Source of the DNA: Hoeflea sp. YIM 152468
GTDB lineage: Bacteria; Pseudomonadota; Alphaproteobacteria; Rhizobiales; Rhizobiaceae
Reading direction: 5' to 3'
Assembly (NCBI RefSeq): GCF_029210485.1
Contig: NZ_JARGET010000021.1
Coordinates: 186,001 to 250,000 of the forward strand
Length of the DNA: 64,000 bases
Positions 45,198 through 54,674 of the stretch are shown here, in pieces. Made by a program: the position numbers and the translations under genes. Below the pieces are notes generated by a model that worked only from the letters and a program-made list of their open reading frames with translations, had not been told where the DNA came from and did not search any database. Every line of letters begins with the position of its first letter. Position 1 is the stretch's first letter.

Positions 45198-46175
45198 ATG
45201 AAGATTTGTGTTTTTGGCGCCGGTGCGATCGGCGGCTATATGGGGGCGAAGCTGGCGCAGGTCGGGGCAGATGTCAGTCTCGTCGCCCGCGGACCTCATC
45301 TTTCCGCCATGCGTGCGAACGGGCTGACCCTGATCGAGGAAAACGCCACCACCAACGTCGCTGTCACCGTCAGTGACGATCCTGCGGATCTGGGTCCGCA
45401 AGACTATGTGATCGTGACACTGAAGGCCCATTCGGTTCCGGCAATTGTCGGCAAGATAAAGCCTCTCATGGGCAAAACCACGACAATTGTCAGCGGCGTC
45501 AACGGTGTCCCCTGGTGGTATTTCCACAAGGTCGGAGGGGCACTGGAAGGCACCCGACTGGAGAGCGTCGACCCGGGCGGCGTCCAATGGGATGGCTTCG
45601 GTCCCGACAATGTCCTGGGCTGTGTCGTCTATCCGGCCGCAGAGGTCATCGAGCCGGGGATTGTAAAGCACATCGAGGGCAATCGGTTTTCACTCGGAGA
45701 ACCGGATGGCTCCAAATCCGAACGCGCGACTGCATTGTCCAAAGTGCTGACCGAAGCGGGGCTGAAGGCACCTGTGCGGCCAAAGCTGCGCGACGAAATC
45801 TGGACAAAGCTCTGGGGCAATCTGTCCTTCAACCCGATCTCGGCGCTCACCCATGCCACGCTTGATGTTCTGTGCACGGACCCAGCAACGCGCCTCATTG
45901 CGCGCAACATGATGCTCGAAGCCCAGACCATCGCCGAGAAGCTCGGCGTCAGGTTTCCGGTCGATGTCGACCGGCGCATCGATGGCGGGGCCGCTGTCGG
46001 CGCACACCGAACCTCGATGTTGCAGGATCTGGACGCTGGGCGTCCGATGGAAATCGATGCCCTGGTTCGATCCGTCCAGGAACTGGGCCGGATTACGCAG
46101 ACTCCGACGCCGATTACAGACACCGTCCTGGGGTTAACCCAGCTCCGGGCCCGGGTCGCAGGTCTGTACCCGTAA
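45198..46175 (+). CDS. 2-dehydropantoate 2-reductase family protein (PanE/ApbA-like)
   Basis: This 325-residue NADP-dependent reductase of the ketopantoate reductase family has the nucleotide-binding GAGAIGGYMG at residues 7-16 and the C-terminal helical domain with the catalytic lysine region KLRDEIWTKLWGNLSFNPISAL (about 197-218, split here as KLRDEIWTKLWGNLS). Many members outside panE operons act on other 2-oxo acids. Located 20 bases after the acyl-CoA ligase, it is probably part of the same catabolic operon. ATG 45198 gives MKICVFGAGAIGG; a GTG or ATG at 45183 is less likely. Confidence 0.83.
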   Translation: MKICVFGAGAIGGYMGAKLAQVGADVSLVARGPHLSAMRANGLTLIEENATTNVAVTVSDDPADLGPQDYVIVTLKAHSVPAIVGKIKPLMGKTTTIVSGVNGVPWWYFHKVGGALEGTRLESVDPGGVQWDGFGPDNVLGCVVYPAAEVIEPGIVKHIEGNRFSLGEPDGSKSERATALSKVLTEAGLKAPVRPKLRDEIWTKLWGNLSFNPISALTHATLDVLCTDPATRLIARNMMLEAQTIAEKLGVRFPVDVDRRIDGGAAVGAHRTSMLQDLDAGRPMEIDALVRSVQELGRITQTPTPITDTVLGLTQLRARVAGLYP

Positions 46176-46429
46176 CTCGCCCGAGCACAAGGAGGTGCCG
46201 CTGCGCCCGCGGAGCCGCGTTGCTGTGCCCGCGCCCAATGGGCGGGGCTGCAAGGTGGTCTTTGTCCGGGAATTTCGTCACCACAGATACGCCGCAAGCG
46301 GCGTCATCGTCGGGGTCTCAACTTCTCGTTCATGCGCGACCGCTCGGCACGACGCCAATCCACCCGGAAGGGACAATCTGGTGAAAGCCCGCAGCCAGCC
46401 GTCAGGCTGCAAAATCTTGCAGTCGGCGG

Positions 46430-46552
46430 TTAAAATATTAGCGTGCGGACATGTTTGTTGGGCCAGAGGGCAACAGCAAGCCATCCAACGGCAAACAGCA
46501 ACGAGGTCGGGTCAGAAGATCCGGACCGACCGGCGTCGATTTTCACTTGCAT
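46430..46552 (-). CDS. overlapping small membrane ORF (40 aa) or frameshifted 3' part
   Basis: This is a 40-residue frame with a hydrophobic segment SLLFAVGWLAVALW (about 18-31) and a basic end, NKHVRTLIF. It overlaps the preceding small ORF by 41 bases in another frame and has no clear ribosome site of its own. That favours it being the second half of one frameshifted small membrane protein. Confidence 0.35.
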   Translation of the reverse strand: MQVKIDAGRSGSSDPTSLLFAVGWLAVALWPNKHVRTLIF

Positions 46553-46622
46553 AAAGAAGAAGGGAAATGCTTGCGAATGTGGCGGATGCGATCGCAATCG
46601 CACCTATTCCTAGAACAATCAT
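46512..46622 (-). CDS. small single-helix membrane ORF (36 aa)
   Basis: The minus strand encodes a 36-residue peptide starting MIVLGIGAIAIASATF, with one uninterrupted hydrophobic helix (about 2-24) and a basic tail (SENRRRSVRIF). A GAGG ribosome site lies seven bases upstream. The downstream overlapping frame (46430-46552) supplies a second hydrophobic segment. A single two-helix protein of about 63 residues interrupted by a frameshift is therefore equally possible. No family was recognised. Confidence 0.4.
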   Translation of the reverse strand: MIVLGIGAIAIASATFASISLLLYASENRRRSVRIF

Positions 46623-47062
46623 TGCTCGGCCTCAGCTGACTTCATTGTCATCATGCGAGCTCAATCTGCCAGACGCAACTTGCCTGAAACTTGTGTGCGA
46701 TGATCTGGGCTTTCTCGGCTGCGGTTGAACTTCGGCCAAGCGAAAACGTGGTTCACTGCCTGGATATGATTAACACTGCCATCGGCCGTTAACCTTCAGG
46801 CAAGGATTAATACGTAAAAAACAATCTAATTGTTGGATTGTGATGAGGCGCGGCCAGTCCGCTCCCACAAAGGCATGAAGCCGCTCCGACTTTCCGGGCA
46901 GGCTCGGATCACCAAAATCAAGGGCCATGCGGCGTGTAGGCAGCATACGGACTGTGGTCTTTCACGGCTGTGAAGGGCGCATCAGACGGTTTGTTGCCGA
47001 ACCCTCCGCATTGCGGCTGCAAGAGCATTCGCGGCCGGTGGCCGTCGACCGGGGTCAAAGGC

Positions 47063-48640
47063 GTGGGGCAGGTTCAAGCAAGGGTGAGGGATAGGGCAGC
47101 CGCCGACGGTCTGCGCGCAAGGCTTGACCTGATCGCCCTGGACACCGGCAGCCGCGAACGCCTGCGTGAAATGCGGCCGATGATCGAGGTTGAAGCCAGA
47201 GCCGCACTCTCCGCATTTTTCGAACGTTTGCAAAACACCCCCCAAATCGCCTCGCTGTTTACCTCCGGCCGGCAGATCGATCGGCTTGAAGAGCTGGAGG
47301 CGGCGCACTGGTCGATCCTGGCCGACGGACGTTTTGACGGCCTTTATGTCGACCGCTCGGTCATTCTGGGGGAAGTCCGCCAGCGCATCGGACTGGATGC
47401 GGGCTGGTCGATTGCCGGTCACGGTCTGATCCTTGAACGGGTGATTCGCCGTCTCGTCGATGAAAGTCACACAGGTCTGTTCAAAGGGTTCTCGCGGCGG
47501 GCTGACCGGGCACGTCTGGCTGACCGTCTCGTTGACGTGGTCAAGGCTGCGCTTATCGATATCGACGTGCAGGTTTCGCACCGGCTGAATGAACAGACCA
47601 GAACATTGACCAAGCAGCGCGAGGACGCCATTGCGCATGAGCGTGGACTTGTTGATGCAACATTGGGTGCGGCGCTTGCGCAGGTGGCCGAAGGCGATCT
47701 GTCGGTGCGGCTCGATCCGCAGGCGCTCGAAGCGCACCATCAGACAGCCAATGATTTCAATCACGCGGTCGCACGTCTCGAAGAGCTGATGGCCCGGTCC
47801 GACGCCCGACTCCTGGATGCCGAACAGCTGGCCGCGCGCCTGTGCGATGATATCGAGACGGTGCGTGCCCAGGTCGAGCGCCACGGCACGACTGCCAGCG
47901 GTGAGCATGACACTCTGGCCGCCATTGCCGCGCGCATTCGCGTGACAGCGGAGACGGCCCGTACCGCCGAGGCCCTCATCACCGAGGCACGTGGCAGCGC
48001 CGAAGCCGGCGATCGCATCGTTGGAGACGCCATCGGCGCAATGGCCGGGGTTGCACAATCGGCTGAACAGATCGGCAAGATCATCTCGGTGATTGACGAG
48101 ATTGCATTCCAGACCAACCTTCTGGCGCTCAATGCCGGCATTGAAGCCGCGCGCGCGGGCGATGCCGGGCGCGGTTTTGCGGTTGTCGCGACGGAAGTCC
48201 GCGCGCTGGCCCAGAGGTCTGCCGGGGCAGCCAACGAGATCAAGGATCTCGTGTCCGACGCAAAAACCCAGGTCGGCCGCGGTGTGGATCTGGTCGACCA
48301 GACCCGGTCGGCGATGTCCGGTCTGGTTTCACAGGTCGGCAAGCTATCGGAAACGGTTGCCGGTGTTGGTACCCAGGCGCAAGACCAGGCAGATCAGGTC
48401 AATGTGTCGGCGTCTTCCATTGGCCAGGTCGCTGAATCGATCACATCCGCTGCCGGAGATTATGCCGGCGTTGCTGAATCCGGCAACGATCTGCACATTG
48501 TCATCTCCGAACTGGGAGAGCAGATCAGGCTGCACCGTCAGGCGCGTCATGGCGGTTTTCAAAGCCTGGAGCTGTCGGCGCGCACGTCAGATGCATCCGT
48601 CAGAGACGATCAGCCCCAGCACCGCAGGGTCGCGCGATGA
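47063..48640 (+). CDS. globin-coupled methyl-accepting chemotaxis protein (IcpA-like)
   Basis: This soluble chemoreceptor of about 525 residues has no membrane helices. An N-terminal globin-sensor domain spans about 25-180, a linker/HAMP-like part lies near 195-245, and a C-terminal signalling domain carries the hairpin tip [21 protein letters not shown] near 350-370. It is the first gene of the che operon, as icpA is in Sinorhizobium. The F-helix motif, normally V-H-x-x-I-G-L with the heme-ligating histidine, reads V-R-Q-R-I-G-L here (Arg near residue 106), so heme binding is doubtful. The start is uncertain: GTG 46970, 47063 or 47084. Confidence 0.82.
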   Translation: MGQVQARVRDRAAADGLRARLDLIALDTGSRERLREMRPMIEVEARAALSAFFERLQNTPQIASLFTSGRQIDRLEELEAAHWSILADGRFDGLYVDRSVILGEVRQRIGLDAGWSIAGHGLILERVIRRLVDESHTGLFKGFSRRADRARLADRLVDVVKAALIDIDVQVSHRLNEQTRTLTKQREDAIAHERGLVDATLGAALAQVAEGDLSVRLDPQALEAHHQTANDFNHAVARLEELMARSDARLLDAEQLAARLCDDIETVRAQVERHGTTASGEHDTLAAIAARIRVTAETARTAEALITEARGSAEAGDRIVGDAIGAMAGVAQSAEQIGKIISVIDEIAFQTNLLALNAGIEAARAGDAGRGFAVVATEVRALAQRSAGAANEIKDLVSDAKTQVGRGVDLVDQTRSAMSGLVSQVGKLSETVAGVGTQAQDQADQVNVSASSIGQVAESITSAAGDYAGVAESGNDLHIVISELGEQIRLHRQARHGGFQSLELSARTSDASVRDDQPQHRRVAR

Positions 48641-48703
48641 ACCCGATCCAGACATGCGCCGCAGCACGCGGCAAACGCCCTTTCTCCAGCGAGGATAGTC
48701 AAT

Positions 48704-49003
48704 ATGGCTTCTGACGGCACGTCACCGAAGGTTTTGAAACTTCCAGAGGTTCTGGACCTCAACGCAGCCAGCCGGCTGCATGAACAGGTTCTCGCGCTCA
48801 AGGGTGAGGACATCGACATTGATGCGTCCGATGTCAGCCGGGTTGGCGCCCAATGCATGCAGGTGTTGCTGTCCGCCGCGATGACCTGGCGTGCCGAAGA
48901 TCAGAACTTCAAGGTCGAGAAGGCTTCGGATGCGTTTGTCAAGACGCTGAATTTATTAGGAATTTCGGATGAGGCCTTGCTGCCGATGGAGACGCTGAAA
49001 TGA
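48704..49003 (+). CDS. cheS: STAS domain chemotaxis protein CheS
   Basis: This 99-residue STAS-fold protein contains LPEVLDLNAASRLHEQVLALKG and the loop DASDVSRVGAQCMQVLLSAA (about 40-59). It occupies the second position of the che operon. The corresponding Sinorhizobium meliloti protein, CheS, binds CheA and speeds dephosphorylation of the phosphate-sink regulator CheY1. Order and size match. Its stop overlaps cheY1 by four bases. Confidence 0.8.
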   Translation: MASDGTSPKVLKLPEVLDLNAASRLHEQVLALKGEDIDIDASDVSRVGAQCMQVLLSAAMTWRAEDQNFKVEKASDAFVKTLNLLGISDEALLPMETLK

Positions 49004-49365
49004 AGAAAAAAGTTTTAACGGTCGATGACTCGCGGACCATTCGCAACATGTTGCTGGTGACGCTGAACAATGCAGGCTTTGATACCATTCAAGCGGAGGA
49101 CGGCGTTGAGGGTCTGGAAGTGCTCGAAGAGTGCAATCCTGACGTCATTGTCACCGACATCAATATGCCTCGGCTTGACGGCTTCGGTTTTATCGAAGGC
49201 GTACGCCAGAATGAACGCTATCGCGCAATCCCCATCCTGGTTTTGACCACCGAAAGTGACGCGGAGAAAAAGAACCGGGCCCGTGAAGCCGGTGCCACCG
49301 GCTGGATCGTCAAACCTTTTGACCCGTCCAAGCTGATCGCAGCAATTGAGCGTGTAACTGCCTGA
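49000..49365 (+). CDS. cheY1: chemotaxis response regulator CheY1
   Basis: This 121-residue single receiver domain has the acidic pair in LTVDDSRTIRNM (Asp9, Asp10), phospho-acceptor Asp53 in VTDINMPRLDGF, and conserved Lys105 in WIVKPFD. In Sinorhizobium, CheY1 is the phosphate sink that drains phosphate from the motor-binding CheY2 through CheA. It overlaps cheS by four bases and lies 13 bases before cheA. Confidence 0.9.
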   Translation: MKKKVLTVDDSRTIRNMLLVTLNNAGFDTIQAEDGVEGLEVLEECNPDVIVTDINMPRLDGFGFIEGVRQNERYRAIPILVLTTESDAEKKNRAREAGATGWIVKPFDPSKLIAAIERVTA

Positions 49366-49378
49366 CAGGATCTGCCCC

Positions 49379-51613
49379 ATGGATATGAATGAAATCAAGG
49401 AGATCTTTTTTCAGGAATGCGAGGAGCAACTCGCAGAACTGGAATCCGGTCTGCTCCGACTCAATGATGGCGATACCGATCCGGAAACGGTCAATGCGGT
49501 GTTTCGCGCTGTACACTCGATCAAGGGTGGTGCGGGGGCTTTCGGCCTGGATGACCTCGTTTCCTTTGCCCATGTGTTTGAGACAACACTTGATTGCGTT
49601 CGATCCAACAAGCTCGAAGCTTCACCTGACTTGCTCAAGGTGATGCTCAGATCGGCCGATGTCCTGGCCGACCTCACCGCGGCCTCCCGCGACGGCGGCA
49701 AAGTCGAGACGTCCCGCACCTCAGGCCTGGTTGCGGAACTCGAGGCCTATGCCAAAGGCCAGCCGCGACCGGCTGCCGGCGCGCCGGTTGCCGCAAATCC
49801 GGACCCGGCTGCATCAACGCCGGCACCAGCCGATGACAACGGCTTTGAGCCGGTCCCTTTCAGCTTCGATGGTTTTGATGACGATGAGGCGGTCGGCGAG
49901 GGACGCTCGGTCTTCACCGTCCGTTTCAAGCCCCGCTCCGACCTCTATGCAAAGGGCAATGAGGCGGTCCTGCTGATCCGCGATCTGGCCAAGATCGGTG
50001 AATTGCAGGTGCATTGCCAAGTCGATCAGCTGCCGTCCATCGATCTCCTCGATCCCGAAGGCGCCTATTTCTCCTGGCTGATCCGTGTTGAAACCGACAA
50101 GGATGAAGAGGCCATCCGCCAGGCGTTCGAATTTGCCGAATGGGATGCGGAGATTGAAATTACCGCAGGTGCCGACGACGAGGCGTTTGCCGACCCGGAC
50201 GCTTCGGCCGCTGACCAGCCAATGGCCCCTGTGCCCTTCGATCTGAATTTGCTGGATGACCTGCCGGTTGTCTCCGACGAAGCAGCCGCGTCTGAGCCGG
50301 CCATGGCCGAAGCGGCATTGGCGCCGGCGAACCTGCCGCTTGCAGCAAAGGCGATTGCTGCCGAGGTAGAGAAGAAGGAAGCCACGGTTGCCGCCGTTTC
50401 CGCGGCGCCGCAGACCATCCGTGTTGATCTTGACCGTGTCGACCGCCTTATCAACCTTGTCGGCGAACTTGTGATCAATCAGGCGATGCTGGCACAAAGT
50501 GTGGTTGAGAATGAATCCGGCAGCTCATCGGCGATCAATCTCGGACTGGAAGAACTGCAGCAACTGACCCGGGAAATCCAGGACAGCGTCATGGCAATCC
50601 GTGCACAGCCGGTCAAGCCGGTGTTCCAGCGCATGGGTCGCATCGTCCGTGAAATCGCCGACATGACCAACAAGCAGGTGCGTCTGGTCACCGAAGGTGA
50701 AAACACTGAAGTCGACAAGACCGTTATCGACAAGATAGCCGAGCCCTTGACCCATATGATCCGCAATGCGGTCGATCACGGTCTGGAAACGCCTGAAAAA
50801 CGGACCGCTGCTGGCAAGAACGCCGAAGGAGTGTTGCGCCTGAGTGCCAAACACCGCTCCGGCCGCATCGTCATCGAGATCGCCGACGACGGCGCCGGAA
50901 TCGACCGCGACCGCGTCCGTTTCAAAGCCATCGAAAACGGGTTGATCACGCCGGATTCCAACCTCAGTGACGAGGAAATCGATAACCTGATCTTCCATCC
51001 GGGATTTTCAACCGCCGACAAGATTTCGGATATTTCGGGACGCGGCGTCGGCATGGACGTGGTCAAGCGCTCCATTCAGGCGCTGGGAGGTCGAATCTCG
51101 ATCACATCCAGACCCGGCAAGGGCTCTGTCTTCACCATGAGCTTGCCGTTGACGCTCGCGGTGCTTGACGGAATGGTTGTCACTGTCGCCAACCAGACGC
51201 TGGTGGTTCCGCTCACGGCGATCGTCGAAACGCTGCAGCCGGAGAAGAAGGACATTCACTCGTTCGGACCAAGCCAGCGGCTTATCGCGATCCGCGAGAC
51301 CTTCTGCCCGCTCGTCGATGTCGGCAATATCCTCAATTTCCGCTCCGATCTCGCCGATCCTGTCGCCGGTGTCGCCCTGCTCGTCGAATCGGAAGGCGGT
51401 GGACAGCGCGCGCTCATGGTCGATGCCATCCAGGGCCAGCGTCAGGTGGTCATCAAGAGCCTTGAGGCCAACTACACCAATGTTCCGGGCATCGCCGCGG
51501 CGACTATTCTGGGCGATGGCCGTGTGGCCCTCATCCTTGATGTCGACGCAGTGGTCATAGCGTCCCGCGGACAGCCGCTCAGCTCCGAAATGGCGCTTGC
51601 GGCAACAGGCTAG
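49379..51613 (+). CDS. cheA: chemotaxis histidine kinase CheA
   Basis: This 744-residue CheA has P1 with phospho-histidine His46 in AVFRAVHSIKGGAGAFG. A proline/alanine-rich linker is near 125-145, followed by a P2-like regulator-binding region (about 150-270), a second alanine-rich linker, and a dimerisation domain starting TIRVDLDRVDRLINLVGELV (about 345). The ATPase domain has MIRNAVDHGLETPEKR near 460 and GRGVGMDVVK near 553. A C-terminal CheW-like domain covers about 600-735. It receives receptor signals and phosphorylates CheY1, CheY2 and CheB. No cheW follows directly. Confidence 0.97.
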   Translation: MDMNEIKEIFFQECEEQLAELESGLLRLNDGDTDPETVNAVFRAVHSIKGGAGAFGLDDLVSFAHVFETTLDCVRSNKLEASPDLLKVMLRSADVLADLTAASRDGGKVETSRTSGLVAELEAYAKGQPRPAAGAPVAANPDPAASTPAPADDNGFEPVPFSFDGFDDDEAVGEGRSVFTVRFKPRSDLYAKGNEAVLLIRDLAKIGELQVHCQVDQLPSIDLLDPEGAYFSWLIRVETDKDEEAIRQAFEFAEWDAEIEITAGADDEAFADPDASAADQPMAPVPFDLNLLDDLPVVSDEAAASEPAMAEAALAPANLPLAAKAIAAEVEKKEATVAAVSAAPQTIRVDLDRVDRLINLVGELVINQAMLAQSVVENESGSSSAINLGLEELQQLTREIQDSVMAIRAQPVKPVFQRMGRIVREIADMTNKQVRLVTEGENTEVDKTVIDKIAEPLTHMIRNAVDHGLETPEKRTAAGKNAEGVLRLSAKHRSGRIVIEIADDGAGIDRDRVRFKAIENGLITPDSNLSDEEIDNLIFHPGFSTADKISDISGRGVGMDVVKRSIQALGGRISITSRPGKGSVFTMSLPLTLAVLDGMVVTVANQTLVVPLTAIVETLQPEKKDIHSFGPSQRLIAIRETFCPLVDVGNILNFRSDLADPVAGVALLVESEGGGQRALMVDAIQGQRQVVIKSLEANYTNVPGIAAATILGDGRVALILDVDAVVIASRGQPLSSEMALAATG

Positions 51614-51628
51614 GAAGGCTCTGATCCG

Positions 51629-51769
51629 ATGCAGTTTTTTGCGAATGACATCCATGGTTTGAACTGTCTGGCTGAAACCGGTGACGGTGTCCTGTTCGCA
51701 CAAGACCGTGTGGTTTGGGTGATTGAATGGAATGCCCGTCCGGGCAATATCGAAAGTGAGGCCTTATGA
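51629..51769 (+). CDS. 46-codon ORF in the cheA-cheR gap
   Basis: A small ORF starts at ATG 51629 (MQFFANDIHGLNCLAETGDG) and ends in a TGA that overlaps the cheR start by four bases, as do several real gene junctions in this operon. The predicted peptide is not recognised; it has a central GDGVLFAQDRVVWVIEW hydrophobic patch. AGGAAGG lies about nine bases before the ATG (51611-51618). In Sinorhizobium, cheW lies at this position. The ORF could be a small novel protein or a scar left after loss of cheW. Confidence 0.5.
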   Translation: MQFFANDIHGLNCLAETGDGVLFAQDRVVWVIEWNARPGNIESEAL

Positions 51770-52647
51770 GCGCCGCTGCCATACTCCAGTCAGGTCGGCC
51801 TGATGAATGCCTCGTGAAGGGGGAATTTCCTCTCACGCGCAAGGATCTCTCCGAGATTGCCGGAATGATTTATTCCGACGCCGGCATTGCCCTCAATGAG
51901 ACCAAGGCTTCGCTTGTCTATTCCCGTCTGTCCAAGCGGCTGCGCCAAATCGGAATGGCGAGCTTCCAGGATTATTGTGCGCTCGTCGGCTCCGCTGCCG
52001 GGGCGGATGAGCGGCGCGAGATGCTGAGCTTCCTGACCACCAACTTCACCCGGTTCTTCCGCGAGAACCATCACTTCGAATATCTTGGCCAGGAACTTCT
52101 GCCGGAACTCCTGGCCCGTGCCAGGGCTGGAGGCCGGGTCCGCATCTGGTCGGCCGGCTGTTCAGACGGCCAGGAACCCTATTCGATTGCGCTGACGATT
52201 CTGTCGATGGCGCCGAACGCCGCTGCGCTGGACATCAAGATACTCGCCACCGACATCGATCCCAAGATCATCGCCCAGGCCAAGGTCGGCGTCTATGATG
52301 AGCAGTCGATCGAGACTGTCGAGGCGGCCATGCGCAAGAAATGGTTCACCCAGACGCCGGAAAAGCGTTGGCGGGTCAGTGACCAGGTCAAGCAGCTGAT
52401 CAGCTTCAAGGAACTCAATCTGATGGCTCAGTGGCCGTTCCGCGGGCCATTTGATGTCATTTTCTGTCGCAATGTCGTAATCTATTTCGATGAGCCCACG
52501 CAGGCGAAAATCTGGGTGCGCTACGCGGATCTGCTGCCGCCGGGTGGGCATTTGTTCATCGGCCATTCCGAGCGTCTGTCCGGTGAGGGCAAGGATCGGT
52601 TCGACAATACGGCCATCACCACCTATCGCCACAAGGGAAGGACCTGA
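51766..52647 (+). CDS. cheR: chemoreceptor methyltransferase CheR
   Basis: This 293-residue CheR has an N-terminal four-helix domain (about 20-85, with [18 protein letters not shown]) and a C-terminal SAM-binding domain. Motif I is [19 protein letters not shown] (about 125-143), followed by [15 protein letters not shown] and [15 protein letters not shown] (about 228-242). It methylates receptor glutamates for adaptation. The start lies within an ATGA overlap with the preceding small ORF. Confidence 0.96.
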   Translation: MSAAAILQSGRPDECLVKGEFPLTRKDLSEIAGMIYSDAGIALNETKASLVYSRLSKRLRQIGMASFQDYCALVGSAAGADERREMLSFLTTNFTRFFRENHHFEYLGQELLPELLARARAGGRVRIWSAGCSDGQEPYSIALTILSMAPNAAALDIKILATDIDPKIIAQAKVGVYDEQSIETVEAAMRKKWFTQTPEKRWRVSDQVKQLISFKELNLMAQWPFRGPFDVIFCRNVVIYFDEPTQAKIWVRYADLLPPGGHLFIGHSERLSGEGKDRFDNTAITTYRHKGRT

Positions 52648-52652
52648 CAGTC

Positions 52653-53720
52653 ATGACACAACGTGCACGGGTCCTTGTTGTTGATGATTCCGCCACCATG
52701 CGTGGCTTGATCAGGGCGGTGCTGCGCAGCGATGCGGGCATCGAAGTTGTCGGCGAGGCCGCCGACGCGATGGAAGCCCGCGCCGCAATCAAGCAGCTCA
52801 ATCCCGATGTCATCACCCTTGACGTCGAAATGCCAAACATGAATGGCATCGAGTTTCTCGACAAGATCATGAAACTTCGGCCAATGCCGGTCATCATGGT
52901 CTCGACCCTTACCCAACGTGGCGCCGATGCATCGCTGGCGGCCTTGGAAATCGGTGCTTTCGATTGCGTCGGCAAGCCGCTGCCGGGTGATCCGTCGCCA
53001 TTCGCCGGTCTGGCTGAAACGGTCAAGGCTGCGGCGCGGTCGCAGCGCCATCTGCCAGATCCCGTGAGTGCGGGAACGACAGTCACCGCAGCGCCGGCCT
53101 ATTCGGCTGCCGGCGATTATCAGCCTGCCCGCAAGATTATCGCCATTGGAGCGTCCACAGGCGGAGTTGAGGCGCTGATCGCGGTTCTGACGAAGTTTCC
53201 GGCCAATTGTCCGCCAACGATCATTACCCAGCATATGCCGGCGACATTCACCAAGAGCTTTGCAGAACGGCTCAACCGGCTTTGCGTTCCGCAGGTCAAG
53301 GAAGCCGAGGATGGCGACCGGCTGGAAATTGGCCGGGTCTACCTTGCGCCTGGGGGGGATCGGCATATGGAGGTTTCCAACCCGAATGCGCCAAGATGCA
53401 CCCTGCTCGAGGGGTGCCCGGTAAACGGTCATCGACCTTCCGTCGATGTGATGTTTGACTCCGTCACCAGAATTGCCGGACGCAAAGCCGTCGGCATTAT
53501 CCTGACCGGTATGGGGCGAGATGGTGCTGCGGGCCTGCTCGGAATGCGCAAGGCCGGCGCCTTTACAATCGGTCAGAACGAAAAGACCTGCGTTGTCTAT
53601 GGCATGCCGCGGGTGGCAAAGGAAATCGGTGCTGTCGAGTGTGAACTTCCGCTCAATCTGATCGGCGAAGAAATCCTTAAAACAACTACAATAACGTCTC
53701 GCAAAGATAGGGTCGCATGA
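52653..53720 (+). CDS. cheB: chemotaxis methylesterase/deamidase CheB
   Basis: This 355-residue CheB has a receiver domain with Asp57 in [12 protein letters not shown] and a methylesterase domain with the catalytic triad Ser168 ([10 protein letters not shown]), His194 (TQHMPATFT) and Asp290 (GMGRDGAAG). Phosphorylation by CheA activates removal of receptor methyl groups. It starts five bases after cheR and overlaps cheY2 by four bases. Confidence 0.97.
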   Translation: MTQRARVLVVDDSATMRGLIRAVLRSDAGIEVVGEAADAMEARAAIKQLNPDVITLDVEMPNMNGIEFLDKIMKLRPMPVIMVSTLTQRGADASLAALEIGAFDCVGKPLPGDPSPFAGLAETVKAAARSQRHLPDPVSAGTTVTAAPAYSAAGDYQPARKIIAIGASTGGVEALIAVLTKFPANCPPTIITQHMPATFTKSFAERLNRLCVPQVKEAEDGDRLEIGRVYLAPGGDRHMEVSNPNAPRCTLLEGCPVNGHRPSVDVMFDSVTRIAGRKAVGIILTGMGRDGAAGLLGMRKAGAFTIGQNEKTCVVYGMPRVAKEIGAVECELPLNLIGEEILKTTTITSRKDRVA

Positions 53721-54109
53721 TGTCAATTGCACAGAAAATCAAGGTTCTCATCGTTGATGACCAGGTGACCAGCCGGCTTCTTCTCGGCGATGCGCTCCAG
53801 CAACTCGGTTTCACGCAGATTACCGTGGCCGGTGACGGAGAGCAGGGCGCCAAGATCATGAGCCAGCAACCGCACCACCTCGTCATCTCGGATTTCAACA
53901 TGCCGAAAATGGACGGACTGGGGCTGCTTCAGGCGGTCCGCTCCAACCCGGCGACCAAACGCGCGGCATTCATCATGCTGACTGCCCAGGGCGACCGGGC
54001 ATTGGTGCAAAAAGCTGCGGCCCTGGGCGCAAACAACGTTCTTGCCAAACCCTTCACCATTGAAAAGATGAAGGCGGCGATCGAAGCTGTGTTTGGGGCG
54101 CTCAAGTGA
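53720..54109 (+). CDS. cheY2: chemotaxis response regulator CheY2
   Basis: This 129-residue single receiver starts [14 protein letters not shown], with phospho-acceptor Asp58 in [11 protein letters not shown] and conserved lysine in [10 protein letters not shown] (about 105). By gene order it is the motor-binding regulator CheY2, which slows or stops the rhizobial flagellar motor. Two ATG codons are adjacent (53717 and 53720). The stop overlaps cheD. Confidence 0.93.
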   Translation: MSIAQKIKVLIVDDQVTSRLLLGDALQQLGFTQITVAGDGEQGAKIMSQQPHHLVISDFNMPKMDGLGLLQAVRSNPATKRAAFIMLTAQGDRALVQKAAALGANNVLAKPFTIEKMKAAIEAVFGALK

Positions 54110-54660
54110 CGATTGATGCCTCGTTTCGCCGGGTCCATGTCATCCAGGGCGAATTCAAAGTCTCGGATGATCCGGATGTGGTTCTTTCAACCATACTGGG
54201 ATCGTGTGTCGCTGCATGCATGCGCGATCCGGTAGCCGGCGTCGGCGGCATGAATCATTTCCTGCTTCCGGGCGAGGCCAATGGTTCTGGCGGCGAAGCA
54301 ACCCGGTATGGTGTGCACTTGATGGAATTGCTGATCAACGGCTTGTTGAAGAAAGGTGCCCGGCGCGACCGTCTCGAAGCCAAGATCATTGGCGGAGCCA
54401 AGACCATCGCCGGTTTTTCCAATGTCGGCGAAAAGAATGCTGAATTCGCGGAGCAATTTCTCAGTGACGAAGGCATTCGCATCGTCGGCAAAAACACTGG
54501 CGGTGATGTCGGCCGGAAACTGGAATATTTTCCGGTCAGTGGCCGTGCGCGTCAATATCCGCTGTCCGGCAACGAACTGCAGAAGACAGTGGCGCTCGAG
54601 ACTGCGCCTGCCAGAATTGTTGTACCAAAGCCGGCGGACACGTCGATCGAGTTCTTTTGA
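54106..54660 (+). CDS. cheD: chemoreceptor glutamine deamidase CheD
   Basis: This 184-residue CheD has the catalytic cysteine Cys34 in [12 protein letters not shown], the histidine His51 in [10 protein letters not shown], and a later threonine region in [12 protein letters not shown]. It deamidates receptor glutamines and may regulate receptor activity. It overlaps cheY2 by four bases and precedes cheT by 14 bases. Confidence 0.95.
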   Translation: MTIDASFRRVHVIQGEFKVSDDPDVVLSTILGSCVAACMRDPVAGVGGMNHFLLPGEANGSGGEATRYGVHLMELLINGLLKKGARRDRLEAKIIGGAKTIAGFSNVGEKNAEFAEQFLSDEGIRIVGKNTGGDVGRKLEYFPVSGRARQYPLSGNELQKTVALETAPARIVVPKPADTSIEFF

Positions 54661-54674
54661 GGAGTACCGGCACG

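Larger units (their letters stand above)
46176..47062. other. long intergenic region before the chemotaxis operon
   Basis: This stretch has no full-size gene. It holds two overlapping minus-strand small membrane ORFs (46430-46622, listed below) and a small hairpin near 46388-46410 just past them. Beyond 46760 there is an AT-rich segment with ATTAATACGT and a run of A at about 46813-46820, probably the promoter of the che operon. The exact start of the chemoreceptor gene is uncertain. Confidence 0.5.

Noticed and set aside
32365-46175. Integrative element inserted at tRNA-Phe
   Set aside because: No integrase, recombination directionality factor or duplicated tRNA end was seen, so I call it only an accessory region.
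46195-46554. 119-codon plus-strand frame after the reductase gene, with AGGAGG before a GTG
   Set aside because: The ribosome-site-like sequence is good, but the product is Arg/Ser/Gln-rich without any domain and overlaps better small membrane ORFs on the other strand.
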